The position numbers and the translations under genes are program-made. Under the pieces are notes generated by a model. That model did no database searches. It saw only the letters and a list, made by a program, of their open reading frames with translations, and was not told the DNA's origin. Shown piece by piece: positions 7,874 to 16,917 of a DNA stretch of 44,689 nt (position 1 is the first letter of the stretch; each line of letters opens with the position of its first letter). Source of the DNA: Deltaproteobacteria bacterium (lineage in GTDB: Bacteria > Desulfobacterota > DSM-4660 > Desulfatiglandales > HGW-15); NCBI GenBank assembly GCA_020060215.1, contig JAGVAP010000141.1, positions 1-44,689 on the forward strand. Reading direction: 5' to 3'.

Positions 7874-10051
7874 TTGATCAGTCTCAAAGGCCAGATCGAG
7901 AGGATCACCTACACCAACGACGACAACGGCTACACCATCGCGAAGGTGAAGGTCCAGGGGCAGCGGGAGCTCGTGACGGTGGTCGGCAACCTGATCGCCC
8001 CCAATCCCGGCGAGATCATCCACATGCAGGGGGAATGGACCAGCCACCCCAAATATGGAGAACAGTTCAAGATCGTCCAATATGAATCCTCGGTCCCGGC
8101 CACCGCCTACGGGATCCAGAAATATCTCGGCTCCGGGTTGATCAAGGGGATCGGTCCCGTCATGGCCAGGAGGATCGTTCAGAGATTCGGCGGGGCCACC
8201 CTGGAGATCATTGAAAAGGAGATCGACCGGCTGGCCGAGGTCAGCGGCATCGGCAAGAAGCGGATCGGGACCATCGCGAAGGCCTGGGAAGACCAGAAGG
8301 AGGTTCGGGAGGTGATGATCTTCCTCCAGGCCCACGGCGTAAGCCCGGGGTTTGCGGCAAAGATCTTCAAGCAATACGGCAACCGCTCCATCGCCGTCGT
8401 GAGCCGGAACCCCTTTCGTCTGGCCGCCGACATCTTCGGGATCGGGTTCGTGACCGCCGACCGGATCTCGGAAAAACTCGGGATCGCCCGGGATGCCGAG
8501 ATCAGGGTGCAGGCAGGGATCCTGTACGTGCTACAGCAGCTTTCAGACGACGGCCACGTCTTCTACCCCTATGAACCCCTGGTGGAGAAGTGCCGGGAGA
8601 TCCTCGACGTGGGGAGGGAAGTCGTTGTGAAGGCCTTCGGCGCCATTGCGCTGGAGAAGAAGATCGTGGTCGAGGACCTGAATGACGACGTCGCGGACTT
8701 CAGGGAGAACAACAAGGCGGTCTATCTGGCGGGCTTCTACGCATCGGAAACAGGGATCGCAGCCCGACTCAAGACCCTGCTGCGCGCGCCCAAGTCCATC
8801 CGTGCAATCGACTCCGCAAGGGCCGTGGAATGGGTTCAGGGACGGCTTTCCATCGCCCTCGCCCCCAAGCAGGTGGAGGCGATCCGCTGCGCGGCGGAAT
8901 GCAAGGTGATGGTGATCACCGGTGGGCCGGGCACGGGCAAGACCACCATTGTCCAGGCGATCCTGAAGATCTTTTCGAGGCTCGGCACGAGGATCATGCT
9001 GGCCGCACCCACGGGGAGGGCGGCGAGGAGGATGAGCGAGGCGACCGGCCACGAGGCCAGGACCATCCACCGCCTGCTGGAGTTCAGCATCCAGAAGGGG
9101 GGGTTCCAGCGGACCGACGAACACCCGCTGGAGTGCGATCTCCTCATCGTGGACGAGGCATCCATGATCGATACCCTGCTGATGCATCACCTCCTGAAGG
9201 CCGTCCCCGCGGGCGCGACCTTCATCCTGGTGGGGGACGCCAATCAGCTCCCCTCGGTCGGTCCCGGGAACGTGCTTGGGGATGTCATTGGATCGGGCGC
9301 GGTTCCTTCGGTGGAACTCAAGGAGATCTTCCGGCAGGCGGAGGCGAGCCTGATCATCGTCAATGCACACAGGATCAACAACGGTCTCTTTCCTTTTCCC
9401 AGACCGAGCGGCCATGCACTGGAGGACTTCTATTTCATCGAGCAGGAGGACCCGGCGGAGGTCCTCAAGACCGTCGTCGATCTCACGAAAGAGAGGATCC
9501 CGAAACGCTTCGGACTGGACCCTATAGAAGAGATCCAGGTCATTACCCCCATGCACAAGGGAATGGTGGGCACGGCCAACCTGAACCAGGAGCTGCAGCG
9601 GGTGCTGAATCCGGCGGAGGAGAGCATCACGAGGGGGAGTCGCGCCTTCCGCCTGCAGGACAAGGTGATGCAGATCCGGAACAACTACGACAAGGAGGTC
9701 TTCAACGGAGATATCGGCAGGATTGTGAAGATGGACCTGGAGAACCAGGAACTGCTGATCGCCTTCGAGGGGAGACGGGTTCCCTACGACTACTCGGATC
9801 TGGACGAAATCGTGCTGGCCTATGCCGTGTCGGTCCACAAGTCGCAGGGGTCGGAGTACCCCGCCGTGATCATCCCGATCCTGACCCAGCACTATCTCCT
9901 CCTGCAGCGGAACCTGATCTACACGGCGGTCACCCGGGGGAGAAAGCTCGTCGTGCTGGTGGGCACCAGGAAGGCCCTTGCCATCGCCATAGGAAATGTC
10001 CGGCCGCAGGAGAGGTACACGAGGTTGAGGGAAAGATTGAGCAGGCAGTAG
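7874..10051 (+). CDS. recD2: RecD2-type SF1B DNA helicase
   Basis: The 725-residue protein starts at TTG 7874, 4 bases after AGGAAGG; no better ATG fits the conserved N-terminus (LKGQIERITYTNDDNGY). An OB-like N-terminal domain comes first. Helix-hairpin-helix repeats follow around 75-200 (GIGPVMARRIV, VSGIGKKRI, GIGFVTADRI). The SF1 motor has Walker A GGPGTGKTT at 350-358, Walker B with D427-E428 (IVDEAS), motif III GDANQLPSVGPG, and motifs V/VI (SVHKSQGSEYPAVI, YTAVTRGRK). This is the RecB/C-independent RecD2 form, a 5'-3' helicase tied to replication-fork and mismatch-type repair. No recB or recC is present. It is a single gene with REP-rich DNA upstream. Confidence 0.93.
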   Translation: MISLKGQIERITYTNDDNGYTIAKVKVQGQRELVTVVGNLIAPNPGEIIHMQGEWTSHPKYGEQFKIVQYESSVPATAYGIQKYLGSGLIKGIGPVMARRIVQRFGGATLEIIEKEIDRLAEVSGIGKKRIGTIAKAWEDQKEVREVMIFLQAHGVSPGFAAKIFKQYGNRSIAVVSRNPFRLAADIFGIGFVTADRISEKLGIARDAEIRVQAGILYVLQQLSDDGHVFYPYEPLVEKCREILDVGREVVVKAFGAIALEKKIVVEDLNDDVADFRENNKAVYLAGFYASETGIAARLKTLLRAPKSIRAIDSARAVEWVQGRLSIALAPKQVEAIRCAAECKVMVITGGPGTGKTTIVQAILKIFSRLGTRIMLAAPTGRAARRMSEATGHEARTIHRLLEFSIQKGGFQRTDEHPLECDLLIVDEASMIDTLLMHHLLKAVPAGATFILVGDANQLPSVGPGNVLGDVIGSGAVPSVELKEIFRQAEASLIIVNAHRINNGLFPFPRPSGHALEDFYFIEQEDPAEVLKTVVDLTKERIPKRFGLDPIEEIQVITPMHKGMVGTANLNQELQRVLNPAEESITRGSRAFRLQDKVMQIRNNYDKEVFNGDIGRIVKMDLENQELLIAFEGRRVPYDYSDLDEIVLAYAVSVHKSQGSEYPAVIIPILTQHYLLLQRNLIYTAVTRGRKLVVLVGTRKALAIAIGNVRPQERYTRLRERLSRQ

Positions 10052-10212
10052 GAGTAAGCAGTAGGGATTGGGCAGCGAGTAGGGCATTGAGATAATCAGT
10101 TGTCAAAAAAAAGGGAGTCGCTCCATGAATGACTCCCCGTGATTCTGACCCTGTCCTTGCTCTTACTGCCTACTGCTCGCCCCCTGCTTGCCGCTTACTC
10201 CTTACTGCCTAC
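10046..10212. repeat. GCAGTAG-rich imperfect inverted repeats around a terminator
   Basis: The left arm (about 10046-10085) holds repeated GCAGTAG, GAGTAAGCAGTAGG and GCGAGTAGG units. The right arm (about 10160-10212) carries the complement (TTACTGCCTACTGC, then TTACTCCTTACTGCCTACTG). The arms enclose the terminator at 10105-10137. A related fragment is near 33133-33160. Such low-complexity GCAGTAGG tracts occur widely between genes in some environmental genomes. Confidence 0.6.
10105..10137 (-). terminator. Rho-independent terminator (minus strand)
   Basis: GGGAGTC (10113-10119) pairs with GACTCCC (10131-10137). On the minus strand the stem is followed by eight U residues (A-tract 10105-10112). 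It lies about 70 bases past the stop of the gene at 10209-10700 and would end the minus-strand transcript of that gene and the dodecin. Confidence 0.8.
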
Positions 10213-10700
10213 TGTCCTTCCACCATCTCCACCAGTTCGCCCAGCGTCTTGGCCGTCTCGGGGCTCTGGAAGTGATAGGGCATCTCGCGGGTGAATTCGA
10301 CCCTGCCGTCGCTGAGCTTGACCTTGAGGACCCACCCGACCACACCGAGGCTGGGGGCAGAGAGCGCGACATGGTAAATGACATCGCTGATATCGCGTAC
10401 CGATTGAAAGCCCTCCACCCATACAAGCGCTTCGGCGTTCATCTCTTTTGCCCGGCTCGTGACCTCGCCCGTCACGGGGGGAATTCCGAAATCCACAGGA
10501 TCGGCCATGATCACATAGAAGGACATGATCCGGCCTTGTCTGCGAATGGTCTCCTTTACCGCGCCAAAGAAATTGACCATGTAAACGGAAAGGATCTGCT
10601 TCCTTCTGGCCGGTTTGGCCCGAATGGCGGCAAGGACATGGCCTACCTGCTTCTCCAGCTGATTGACTGGCAGATCTTCCTGTTGCTTCCTGGCTCCCAC
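10209..10700 (-). CDS. Conserved-looking protein of unknown function
   Basis: I do not recognise a family. A TTG at 10722-10724 opens the frame, but the GTG at 10698-10700 has GGGAG seven bases ahead and is the better start (163 residues). The protein is soluble with no signal or membrane segment. The N-terminus is basic and likely helical (KQQEDLPVNQLEKQVGHVLAAIRAKPARRKQ). The middle and C-terminal parts look alpha/beta (MSFYVIMADPVDFGIPP, LGVVGWVLKVKLSDGRVEF). There are no cysteine clusters or nucleotide-binding motifs. It lies 62 bases downstream of the dodecin gene on the same strand and ahead of a good terminator, so the two may share a transcript. A link to flavin or stress storage would be speculation. 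Confidence 0.6.
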   Translation of the reverse strand: MGARKQQEDLPVNQLEKQVGHVLAAIRAKPARRKQILSVYMVNFFGAVKETIRRQGRIMSFYVIMADPVDFGIPPVTGEVTSRAKEMNAEALVWVEGFQSVRDISDVIYHVALSAPSLGVVGWVLKVKLSDGRVEFTREMPYHFQSPETAKTLGELVEMVEGQ

Positions 10701-10762
10701 AATCCTACTCCCGGTTGCCGGCAATCAGGGCAGCAGCAGGCTTGAACCCCCCTGGGTTCGTC

Positions 10763-10978
10763 CTACTTGCCCTTTTCATACTTGAAGGAGAGGTTCACCC
10801 TGGCCCGGTATTGACTGACCTTTCCATTCTCCACGGTCATGTCGAGTTTGACCACTTCAGCGACTCTCAGGTCCCTCAATGTCTCCGCTGCGGTCTCTAT
10901 GGCTGTCTTCGCTGCATCTTCCCAAGACTTTGGACTGGTCCCTACGAGTTCGACGATCGTATAAGTGCTTCCGCTCAT
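10763..10978 (-). CDS. Dodecin (flavin/CoA storage protein)
   Basis: The 71-residue product has the dodecin signature: YTIVELVGTSPKSWEDAA, then LRDLRVAEVVKLDMTVENGKVSQYRARVNLSFKYE. Dodecins form hollow dodecamers that bind stacked flavins (and in some bacteria CoA) between tryptophans; the Trp in KSWEDA is that residue. The ATG at 10976-10978 follows AGGAGGGG; a longer frame upstream lacks family similarity. A second dodecin at 41880-42092 shares most positions. Flavin buffering would suit a genome with many flavoenzymes. GAACCC/GGGTTC just past the stop forms a small hairpin, so termination before the downstream gene is possible. Confidence 0.93.
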   Translation of the reverse strand: MSGSTYTIVELVGTSPKSWEDAAKTAIETAAETLRDLRVAEVVKLDMTVENGKVSQYRARVNLSFKYEKGK

Positions 10979-11150
10979 GGTCCCCTCCTCTTGAATGTGT
11001 TTGTCGCTGTCTCGGTATATAGGACGAGAATATCGATGACCGGAGAATAAGTCAAGGTATGCAAAATTCAACTCTCACGGAGCTCACGGAGACCGAAAGG
11101 ATATCTTCTTCCATTCTCTGCGGCCTCCGCGAGAGGATTCCCTCTGGCGC

Positions 11151-12302
11151 CTATCCCCTCTCCGGCCCCCTCATCACCTCCCTGAATATCACCAGCCTCT
11201 GCACATCCTGCGTCCCCTCCCCCAGCGATGAGGCCCATGCATCCAGGGGGAACTTGTGAATCGGGTGTTCATAGATCACCGATGCCGCACCAAAGAGGTC
11301 GGCGGCCCAGTCCGTGACCTCCTTCGCCGTCTGCACAGCCGTGTACTTGGACAGGGAGGCCTCCAGTCTGAAAGGCTTGCCGAGGTCCATGGCCCAGCAG
11401 GCCTTCTGGATGAGCAGGCGGCTGGCTTCCATCTTTGCGTAGAGGTCGGCGATCTGAAAAGACTTGAACTGGTGGTCTGCGATCCTGAGGCCGAAGATCT
11501 TTCTCCGCCTCGCATGATCCACCGCCAGGTCGAAGGCCCCTTCGGCGGTTCCCAGGGTCATGGCGCTGATAAAGACCCGGCTGTAGGTAAAGATGGTGAG
11601 GACCTGCTGAAGCCCCCTCCCCCTCTCGCCCATGAGGTGATCGTCCGGGACAAAGACGGAGTTCATCTGGATCCTGGTGAGGTCCGAGGGGATCCAAACC
11701 TGCTTGTTCAGCTTGGTACGGGTGACCCCTTTGGACGTGAGGTCCACCAGGAACATGGAGAGGCGGAGATTGCGCCCCGCCTCCGGGTCCGTCACCGCGG
11801 TGACCACGGCCATGTCGCTGATATTCCCGTTCGTGACGTAGGCCTTTGCGCCGTCCAGGATCCACCCGCCGTCCACCTTCTCCGCCTTCATGGAGATATT
11901 GGCCACGTCGCTGCCCGCCTCGCTTTCCGTGTTGCCCAGGCAGAGGAGCAGCTCTCCCAGGACCGCCTTGCCGGCGTATGCATCGAGCAGGTTCTTTTTG
12001 GAGAAGAGATTGAGCCCGGTGATGCCCAGATCGTTATGGGCGAGGAAGGTCACTGCCGCCCCGGGTGAGAGCCTGGCCAGCGTCTCGATGAGGAGCGCCC
12101 CCCGGAGGGCGGGCCTGGGTCTAATCCTGCTGCCTCCCCAGACAAAACCGAACCAACCCCCCGACCCCAACTCTTCCAGAAAACTACGGGGAATGCTCCT
12201 GTCGCGATACCAGGTGGGAAGTCGGGACTTCACCTTCTCATCCAGGAACAAACGGAACCGTTCAACCTCGCTGCTCAGTTCTTCGGGTACATGAAAGTCC
12301 AT
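11151..12302 (-). CDS. Acyl-CoA dehydrogenase family protein
   Basis: This 383-residue protein has the three-part acyl-CoA dehydrogenase fold. The helical N-terminus includes SPGAAVTFLAHNDLG. The middle beta domain has the FAD/substrate region LCLGNTESEAGSDVANISMKA and WILDGAKAYVTNG. The C-terminal helical domain has YSRVFISAMTLGTAEGAFDLA, FGLRIADHQFKSFQIADL and the LGEGTQDVQRLVI segment. Glu362 in GEGT is at the place of the usual catalytic base of medium/short-chain enzymes. It would oxidise an acyl-CoA at C2-C3 and pass electrons to ETF. No etfAB, CoA ligase or hydratase is adjacent, so chain length and pathway cannot be assigned. The gene is monocistronic as far as visible. Confidence 0.9.
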   Translation of the reverse strand: MDFHVPEELSSEVERFRLFLDEKVKSRLPTWYRDRSIPRSFLEELGSGGWFGFVWGGSRIRPRPALRGALLIETLARLSPGAAVTFLAHNDLGITGLNLFSKKNLLDAYAGKAVLGELLLCLGNTESEAGSDVANISMKAEKVDGGWILDGAKAYVTNGNISDMAVVTAVTDPEAGRNLRLSMFLVDLTSKGVTRTKLNKQVWIPSDLTRIQMNSVFVPDDHLMGERGRGLQQVLTIFTYSRVFISAMTLGTAEGAFDLAVDHARRRKIFGLRIADHQFKSFQIADLYAKMEASRLLIQKACWAMDLGKPFRLEASLSKYTAVQTAKEVTDWAADLFGAASVIYEHPIHKFPLDAWASSLGEGTQDVQRLVIFREVMRGPERG

Positions 12303-12657
12303 GGCCGCCTCCGTGGAGATCTCTTTCTATCCTCTATTCTTCTTGATGATCGAGGCCAATACGGTCATGATGGTATTTGAAATTGTAATCGATTTTACGG
12401 AAATTCGCCCTCCTTTTCGTGTGGGTCCTGCTTGAACTCGCCTCCGCCTGTTCGCCCTTCGGAACCCCTGGATTCAGGCTGCGGGCGAACGAAGCGCCGC
12501 TTCGTGGCGTGGCCTGTCCTGAGGTATCGAGCCATGAACGTGGGGGGCCGGCGCTTCATCTCGGATCGATCTCGCATATGAAACTCCTCAAGTTGAGGTT
12601 TCAGGTTTCAGTGTTCAGGTGTCAGCAAACTGACGGACTACCTCGCCTTGTTGCGTG
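12303..12657. other. Intergenic region between divergent acyl-CoA dehydrogenase and regulator
   Basis: No gene is supported here. It includes the 5' flank of the acyl-CoA dehydrogenase gene, a small hairpin GAAGCGCC/CGCTTC near 12489-12510, and short TTTCAG/TTCAGGTGTCAG repeats around 12600-12628. A repeat family A copy begins at 12658. Confidence 0.5.
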
Positions 12658-12784
12658 AAACCTGCCGGTTGGGGGTTTTCCGGATTCACCAGCAGGCGTC
12701 AGATGCAGTCGTACAGGCCCGGTACGTCGCAGCGACGAGGGACGAGGGCAACGCCCCAGAGGATGCTTGATGGTGAATCGGGGT
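12658..12784. repeat. Dispersed repeat family A, copy 2
   Basis: This is the second copy of the element at 1-150, with the same left segment and the same terminal pair GGATTCACCA / TGGTGAATC. It lacks about 26 bases present in copy 1 and has a short duplication of CGACGAGG. It sits directly upstream of the sigma-54 regulator gene, so it may contribute to that gene's leader or promoter. Confidence 0.8.
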
Positions 12785-12887
12785 CCAACCTTCCCCATTG
12801 TAAACTCTCTCCCGGTGTGTTATTTTTTTGAGCCTTTCGGTCCTCCACCCGCAGCGCGGAAGGCCGCGGCTCACATGGAGCGCCTGC

Positions 12888-14693
12888 ATGGATTATCTGC
12901 ATATCCTTGACTTTTCCCCTGTCGCGCAGTTCGCCATCGACTCGGATCACAGGGTCGTCCGCTGGAACAAGGCCTGCGAGATCATGACCGGGTACCCGGC
13001 TGTCGACATGGTCGGCACAGATCTCCAGTGGAAGCCGTTCTACCCCTCCAAACGGCCGATGATGGCCGATATCGTCCTGGAGCAGGGCGGCAGGGATCTC
13101 CTGAAGTATTATCGGGGGGAAAAACTGACCCGCTCCAAGGTCGTCCCCAGCGCGTGGGAGAAAACCGACTTCTTCCCCAACGCCGGCGGAGTCCCACGCC
13201 ACCTGAGGTTCCTGGCCGCGCCCATCTCGGATGAGCACGGGCGATACGTCGGAGCAGTGGAGACCATCCTGGACGTGACCGAGGAGATGAACCACGAAAG
13301 GTCGCTACTCCAGTCCCTCGAGGAGTACCGCGCCCTTTCCGAGGATCTGACCGACGGGTTCGTACTCGTGCAGAACGGAAGATACGTGTTCGTGAACGCC
13401 GCCTATGCGAGGATGCTCGGCTATTCGGATCCGAAGTACTTCATCGGGAAGCGGGTGGAGGAATTCATCTCCCCCTCCTGTCGCGATGAATGGAGCCGTA
13501 AGAACACGGCCATCGCCCAGGGCATCGCCAGAGAAAAGTACCTCCAGTGGCCCCACATCGCCGCGGACGGGCGCGAGGTGTGGATCGAGGGCCACCCCAA
13601 ACGGATCACCTGGGGAAACAGGCCCACGATCCTTTCCACCCTCATCGATGTCACCGAGGCAAGAAACCGCGAGCAGGCCATCAGGGAGGAGGCAGACCTC
13701 CTCCGAAGCCAGGTCGACAGCCTCAAGGCCTGCATGAAGGAGAGATACCGGTTTGGAGACATCATCGGCAAGAGCGCTCCGATGCAGGGAGTCTATGAGC
13801 TCATCACCAAGGCGGCGGCAAGCGGCGCCAATGTCATCATCTACGGGGAGTCCGGGACCGGGAAGGAGCTGGTGGCCAGGGCGATCCACGACAGGAGTCC
13901 CCGGAAAGAAGGCAATTTCGTGCCTGTGAACTGCAGCGCCATCCCTGAGACGCTGATGGAGAGCGAGTTCTTCGGGTACAGGAAGGGGGCCTTCACCGGC
14001 GCCCATGCGGACAAGGGGGGGTTCCTGGATCGGGCCAACGGCGGGACCTTGTTCCTGGACGAGATCGGCGAACTCTCCCTCGAGATGCAGGCCAAGCTGC
14101 TCCGCGCGATCGAGGGTCACGGCTATACCCCCGTGGGCGCAACCGAGCCCAAGGAATGTGATTTCAGGGTCATTGCCGCCACGCACAAGAACCTGCTCGA
14201 ACAGGTTCAACGGGGTCGCACCCGGGAAGACTTCTTCTACAGGGTCCACATCGTACCGATACACCTCCCCCCTCTCCGGAGCAGAAAAGAGGACATCCCC
14301 TTCCTGGTCGATCATTTCATACGGGTCTTCGACCACCAGGGGAAAACGACCATCCTCCCCGGCAACATCATGAAGGTGATCTATGACTACAACTGGCCTG
14401 GAAATGTGAGGGAGCTGCAGAACGCGATCCATCGCTACCTCACCATTGGAAAGCTGGAGCTGGTCCATGCCGGCAAGAAAGGGTCCGCAGACGCAGTCCA
14501 GAAAGCCGCCTGCGGGAAGGGGTTGAAGTCCACGGTTCGCACGGTCGAAAGGGAGATGATCATGGCAGCCATCGAGCAAGCCGGCGGGAACAAGACGAAG
14601 GCCGCTGCGTCCCTGGGCATCCCGCGCAAGAGCCTTTATCGCAAACTGCATGAACACACGAAGAGTCGAATTGGAGGTGGGTTTCATGGCTGA
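12888..14693 (+). CDS. PAS-domain sigma-54-dependent transcriptional activator
   Basis: The start is ATG 12888 with GGAG eight bases upstream, giving 601 residues; a TTG at 12828 is less likely. Two PAS-type sensor regions occupy about 1-130 (FSPVAQFAIDSDHRVVRWNKA) and 140-265 (DGFVLVQNGRYVFVNAAYARMLGY). A short coiled linker follows, then the AAA+ domain with Walker A GESGTGKE at 320-327, the sigma-54-contacting GAFTGA at 367-372, GGTLFLDEIGEL, and FFYRVHIVPIHLPPLR. A Fis-type helix-turn-helix closes it (NKTKAAASLGIPRKSLYRKL). There is no receiver domain, so activation is probably by a ligand or redox signal on the PAS domains. It overlaps the Mo-enzyme gene by 8 bases. The likely target is the -24/-12 promoter at 16992-17008. 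Confidence 0.94.
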   Translation: MDYLHILDFSPVAQFAIDSDHRVVRWNKACEIMTGYPAVDMVGTDLQWKPFYPSKRPMMADIVLEQGGRDLLKYYRGEKLTRSKVVPSAWEKTDFFPNAGGVPRHLRFLAAPISDEHGRYVGAVETILDVTEEMNHERSLLQSLEEYRALSEDLTDGFVLVQNGRYVFVNAAYARMLGYSDPKYFIGKRVEEFISPSCRDEWSRKNTAIAQGIAREKYLQWPHIAADGREVWIEGHPKRITWGNRPTILSTLIDVTEARNREQAIREEADLLRSQVDSLKACMKERYRFGDIIGKSAPMQGVYELITKAAASGANVIIYGESGTGKELVARAIHDRSPRKEGNFVPVNCSAIPETLMESEFFGYRKGAFTGAHADKGGFLDRANGGTLFLDEIGELSLEMQAKLLRAIEGHGYTPVGATEPKECDFRVIAATHKNLLEQVQRGRTREDFFYRVHIVPIHLPPLRSRKEDIPFLVDHFIRVFDHQGKTTILPGNIMKVIYDYNWPGNVRELQNAIHRYLTIGKLELVHAGKKGSADAVQKAACGKGLKSTVRTVEREMIMAAIEQAGGNKTKAAASLGIPRKSLYRKLHEHTKSRIGGGFHG

Positions 14694-16740
14694 CCAGGTC
14701 TTCCGGACCCTCTGCCAGTTCTGCCATCAGAACTGCGGCATCATCGTTCGATCGGCGGGGAGCTCGATGACCGTAGAAGGAGACCCCGATCATCCGATGA
14801 ACCGGGGCCGCTGCTGCGTGAAGGCCGCGGCGATCCCCGAGGTGATCCGATCCGGTGATCGTCTTACGGTTCCCCTGAGGAAGAGTCCGACCGGTCTCAA
14901 AGAGATCTCCTGGGAGGAGGCCTTCCGTATCGCTGCAGACAGGCTCGGGGAGATTCGGAGCAAGCATGGTCCGCTCAGCCTGGCGCGGTGCATCGGCGCC
15001 CCGGTCTCCTACCAGTGCAGAGACGGCTTCCTGCAGTTCATGGGAGCGTTCGGCTCCCCCAATATGACCGGGGCCGGCAACCTCTGCATGGTGCCCAGGA
15101 TGACCGCGTTCCGTGCGGTCACCGGCACCATCCGGGCCGAGCCCGATTATGACAACACCCGCCTGGTCCTGTTCTGGGCCGCCGACCCCATGGCATCGGA
15201 GCGCTTCGGCTCCTATTCCGCGCACAACGGCACCATGCAGATCATTCCCCGACTGAAGAAGCGCGGGGTTCGGATCATCTGTATCGACCCCTTTCGGACC
15301 ATGACGGTCCGGCAGGCCGACGATTGGGTGCGGATCAACCCGGGCACGGATGCCGCCCTGGGGCTGGCCATGATCCACGTGATCATCCGGGAGGATCTCC
15401 ACGACAGGAATTTCGTCGCGGAACACACCACCGGGTTCGAGAGACTCGCCGGGCATGTCGAGCCTTACGGCCCCGGGTGGGCCGCGCCCTTGACGGGGAT
15501 TCCGAAGGGGACCATCGAGGACCTGGCGAGGACATACGCGAAGACGAAACCCGCGGCCATCCAGGAGGGCAACGGGCTGGACATGTACGTGAACGGCGTG
15601 GATGCGGTCAGGACCATCGCCACCCTGATCAGCCTCACGGGCAACCTGGACGCAAAGGGGGGAAACGTGTTCATGCCGTTTGCCCGCCAGTCGCTCCTTC
15701 CCACCCTGCCCGTCCCCAGGGAGAAGCGAATCGGGTACAAAGAGTTCCCCATCTTTCCGGAGGTGCCTTTTCCGGCGGTCAAGGAGTCCCTCCTCGGAGG
15801 TGGAGAGGATCGGCCCCGCGCCATGATCGTGCACCACAGCAATCCGGTCCTTGTCCAGGCCAATCAGGCGCGGACCAGGCAGGCCCTCGAGAAACTCGAT
15901 TTTCTGATGGTCTGCGACATCTTCCCGACCGCTACCTCGGAGATCGCGGACCTGGTCCTGCCGATCACGTCCGATTTCGAAAGCTATGGATACAGGGCCT
16001 ACTCGAGCATCGAGGGAGGGATCCTGGCCATGGCCAGGCCGGTGGCTCCACCGGTGGGGGAGTCCAGACCGGTCTTCGAGGTGGAGTACACGCTGGCAGA
16101 GAGGATGGGGCTCCACGACAGCTACCCCTTCCATGACACCCGTAGCTGGATCGACTTCATGCTGAAGCCGGCCGGCATCGGCTTGGATCGTCTCGAGGCG
16201 GAGCAGATCGTCCGTGCAACCCCGCCGGTAGAGTACCGCAAATACGAAAGAGAGGGCTTCAGCACCCCCAGCGGAAAAGTGGACTTCTATGCCGAGGGGT
16301 TCGAGCGGCTGGGCGCCGGTCCCCTGCCCGTCTTCACGGAACCGGCAGGGGAACCGCTGGACAGGGAGAGGCTCTTGGGGTTCCCGCTGCTGGGTACGAC
16401 CAAGCGGCCGACCCAGTTTGTCCATACCAAGCTGAAGAACACCGAGGTCCTCAGCAGGATCTACCCCGAACCGCTCGTCTACATCCACCCCGACGATGCC
16501 TCTTCCAGGAGCATCGGGGAGGGCGATGAAGTCGAAGTGACCTCCCGCCAGGGGAAGGTCTCGCTGAAGGCAAGGGTTACCGGCGATGCCAAGCCCGGGG
16601 TGGTGTGGGTGGATTTCGGCTGGGGAAATCCCACGGACAACAAGGCGAGCATCAACGCCCTTGTGAACGACCGTTTCCTGGACCCCGTGTCCGGCGGGAC
16701 CCCCAACAGGCTCTTCCCATGCGAGGTGAAGAAGGTCTAG
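14686..16740 (+). CDS. Single-subunit Mo/W-bis-PGD oxidoreductase (acetylene hydratase/polysulfide reductase branch)
   Basis: The ATG at 14686 is preceded by GGAGGTGGG. The 684-residue protein belongs to the DMSO reductase superfamily. An N-terminal [4Fe-4S] site has C10-x2-C13-x3-C17 and C43 or C44, with Lys46 in the usual electron-relay place. Cys134 (GNLCMVP) is where many members have the metal-ligating Cys. WISWEEA-like ISWEEAF, PSGKVDFY and the C-terminal dinucleotide-binding domain (VYIHPDDA, VEVTSRQGKV) are present. The order and spacing are closest to acetylene hydratase and thiosulfate/polysulfide reductases, but acetylene hydratase's catalytic Asp (CQSCD) is replaced by His14 (CQFCH). 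No signal peptide is seen, so it is cytoplasmic, and no Fe-S or membrane partner subunit follows. The substrate is unknown. Confidence 0.9.
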   Translation: MADQVFRTLCQFCHQNCGIIVRSAGSSMTVEGDPDHPMNRGRCCVKAAAIPEVIRSGDRLTVPLRKSPTGLKEISWEEAFRIAADRLGEIRSKHGPLSLARCIGAPVSYQCRDGFLQFMGAFGSPNMTGAGNLCMVPRMTAFRAVTGTIRAEPDYDNTRLVLFWAADPMASERFGSYSAHNGTMQIIPRLKKRGVRIICIDPFRTMTVRQADDWVRINPGTDAALGLAMIHVIIREDLHDRNFVAEHTTGFERLAGHVEPYGPGWAAPLTGIPKGTIEDLARTYAKTKPAAIQEGNGLDMYVNGVDAVRTIATLISLTGNLDAKGGNVFMPFARQSLLPTLPVPREKRIGYKEFPIFPEVPFPAVKESLLGGGEDRPRAMIVHHSNPVLVQANQARTRQALEKLDFLMVCDIFPTATSEIADLVLPITSDFESYGYRAYSSIEGGILAMARPVAPPVGESRPVFEVEYTLAERMGLHDSYPFHDTRSWIDFMLKPAGIGLDRLEAEQIVRATPPVEYRKYEREGFSTPSGKVDFYAEGFERLGAGPLPVFTEPAGEPLDRERLLGFPLLGTTKRPTQFVHTKLKNTEVLSRIYPEPLVYIHPDDASSRSIGEGDEVEVTSRQGKVSLKARVTGDAKPGVVWVDFGWGNPTDNKASINALVNDRFLDPVSGGTPNRLFPCEVKKV

Positions 16741-16823
16741 ATGACGCGCACTTTGCTCCTCCCTTTCTCTAAAGGGGAGTCGGGGGGTAAAGGGGGACCG
16801 AGGGGGTTTTCGAGACCGAACGA

Positions 16824-16917
16824 CACACTTGTGAGGCATTGTGACACACCTCCCGTTTATTTTTGTAAGTCGCCGGTAATCCAACCTTTCAAAAAATTCG
16901 CCGTGACACTTTGTCAC
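16824..16917. promoter_or_regulatory. Candidate upstream activator sites (TGTGACA palindromes)
   Basis: GTGACA-CTT-TGTCAC at 16903-16917 is a perfect inverted repeat. Further upstream CACA-CT-TGTG (16824-16833) and TTGTGACACA (16839-16848) repeat the half-site. They lie about 90-180 bases ahead of the -12 element, the normal range for enhancers bound by NtrC-type activators, and only the sigma-54 activator gene at 12888 is at hand. Confidence 0.55.

Noticed and set aside
14686..16740. Calling the Mo/W enzyme an acetylene hydratase
   Set aside because: The catalytic Asp following the cluster cysteine is His here, and close layout alone does not fix the reaction.
14560..16917. A 785-codon open frame on the minus strand opposite the Mo/W enzyme
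   Set aside because: It lies wholly opposite conserved coding sequence, has no family features, and is the kind of shadow frame expected in GC-rich DNA.
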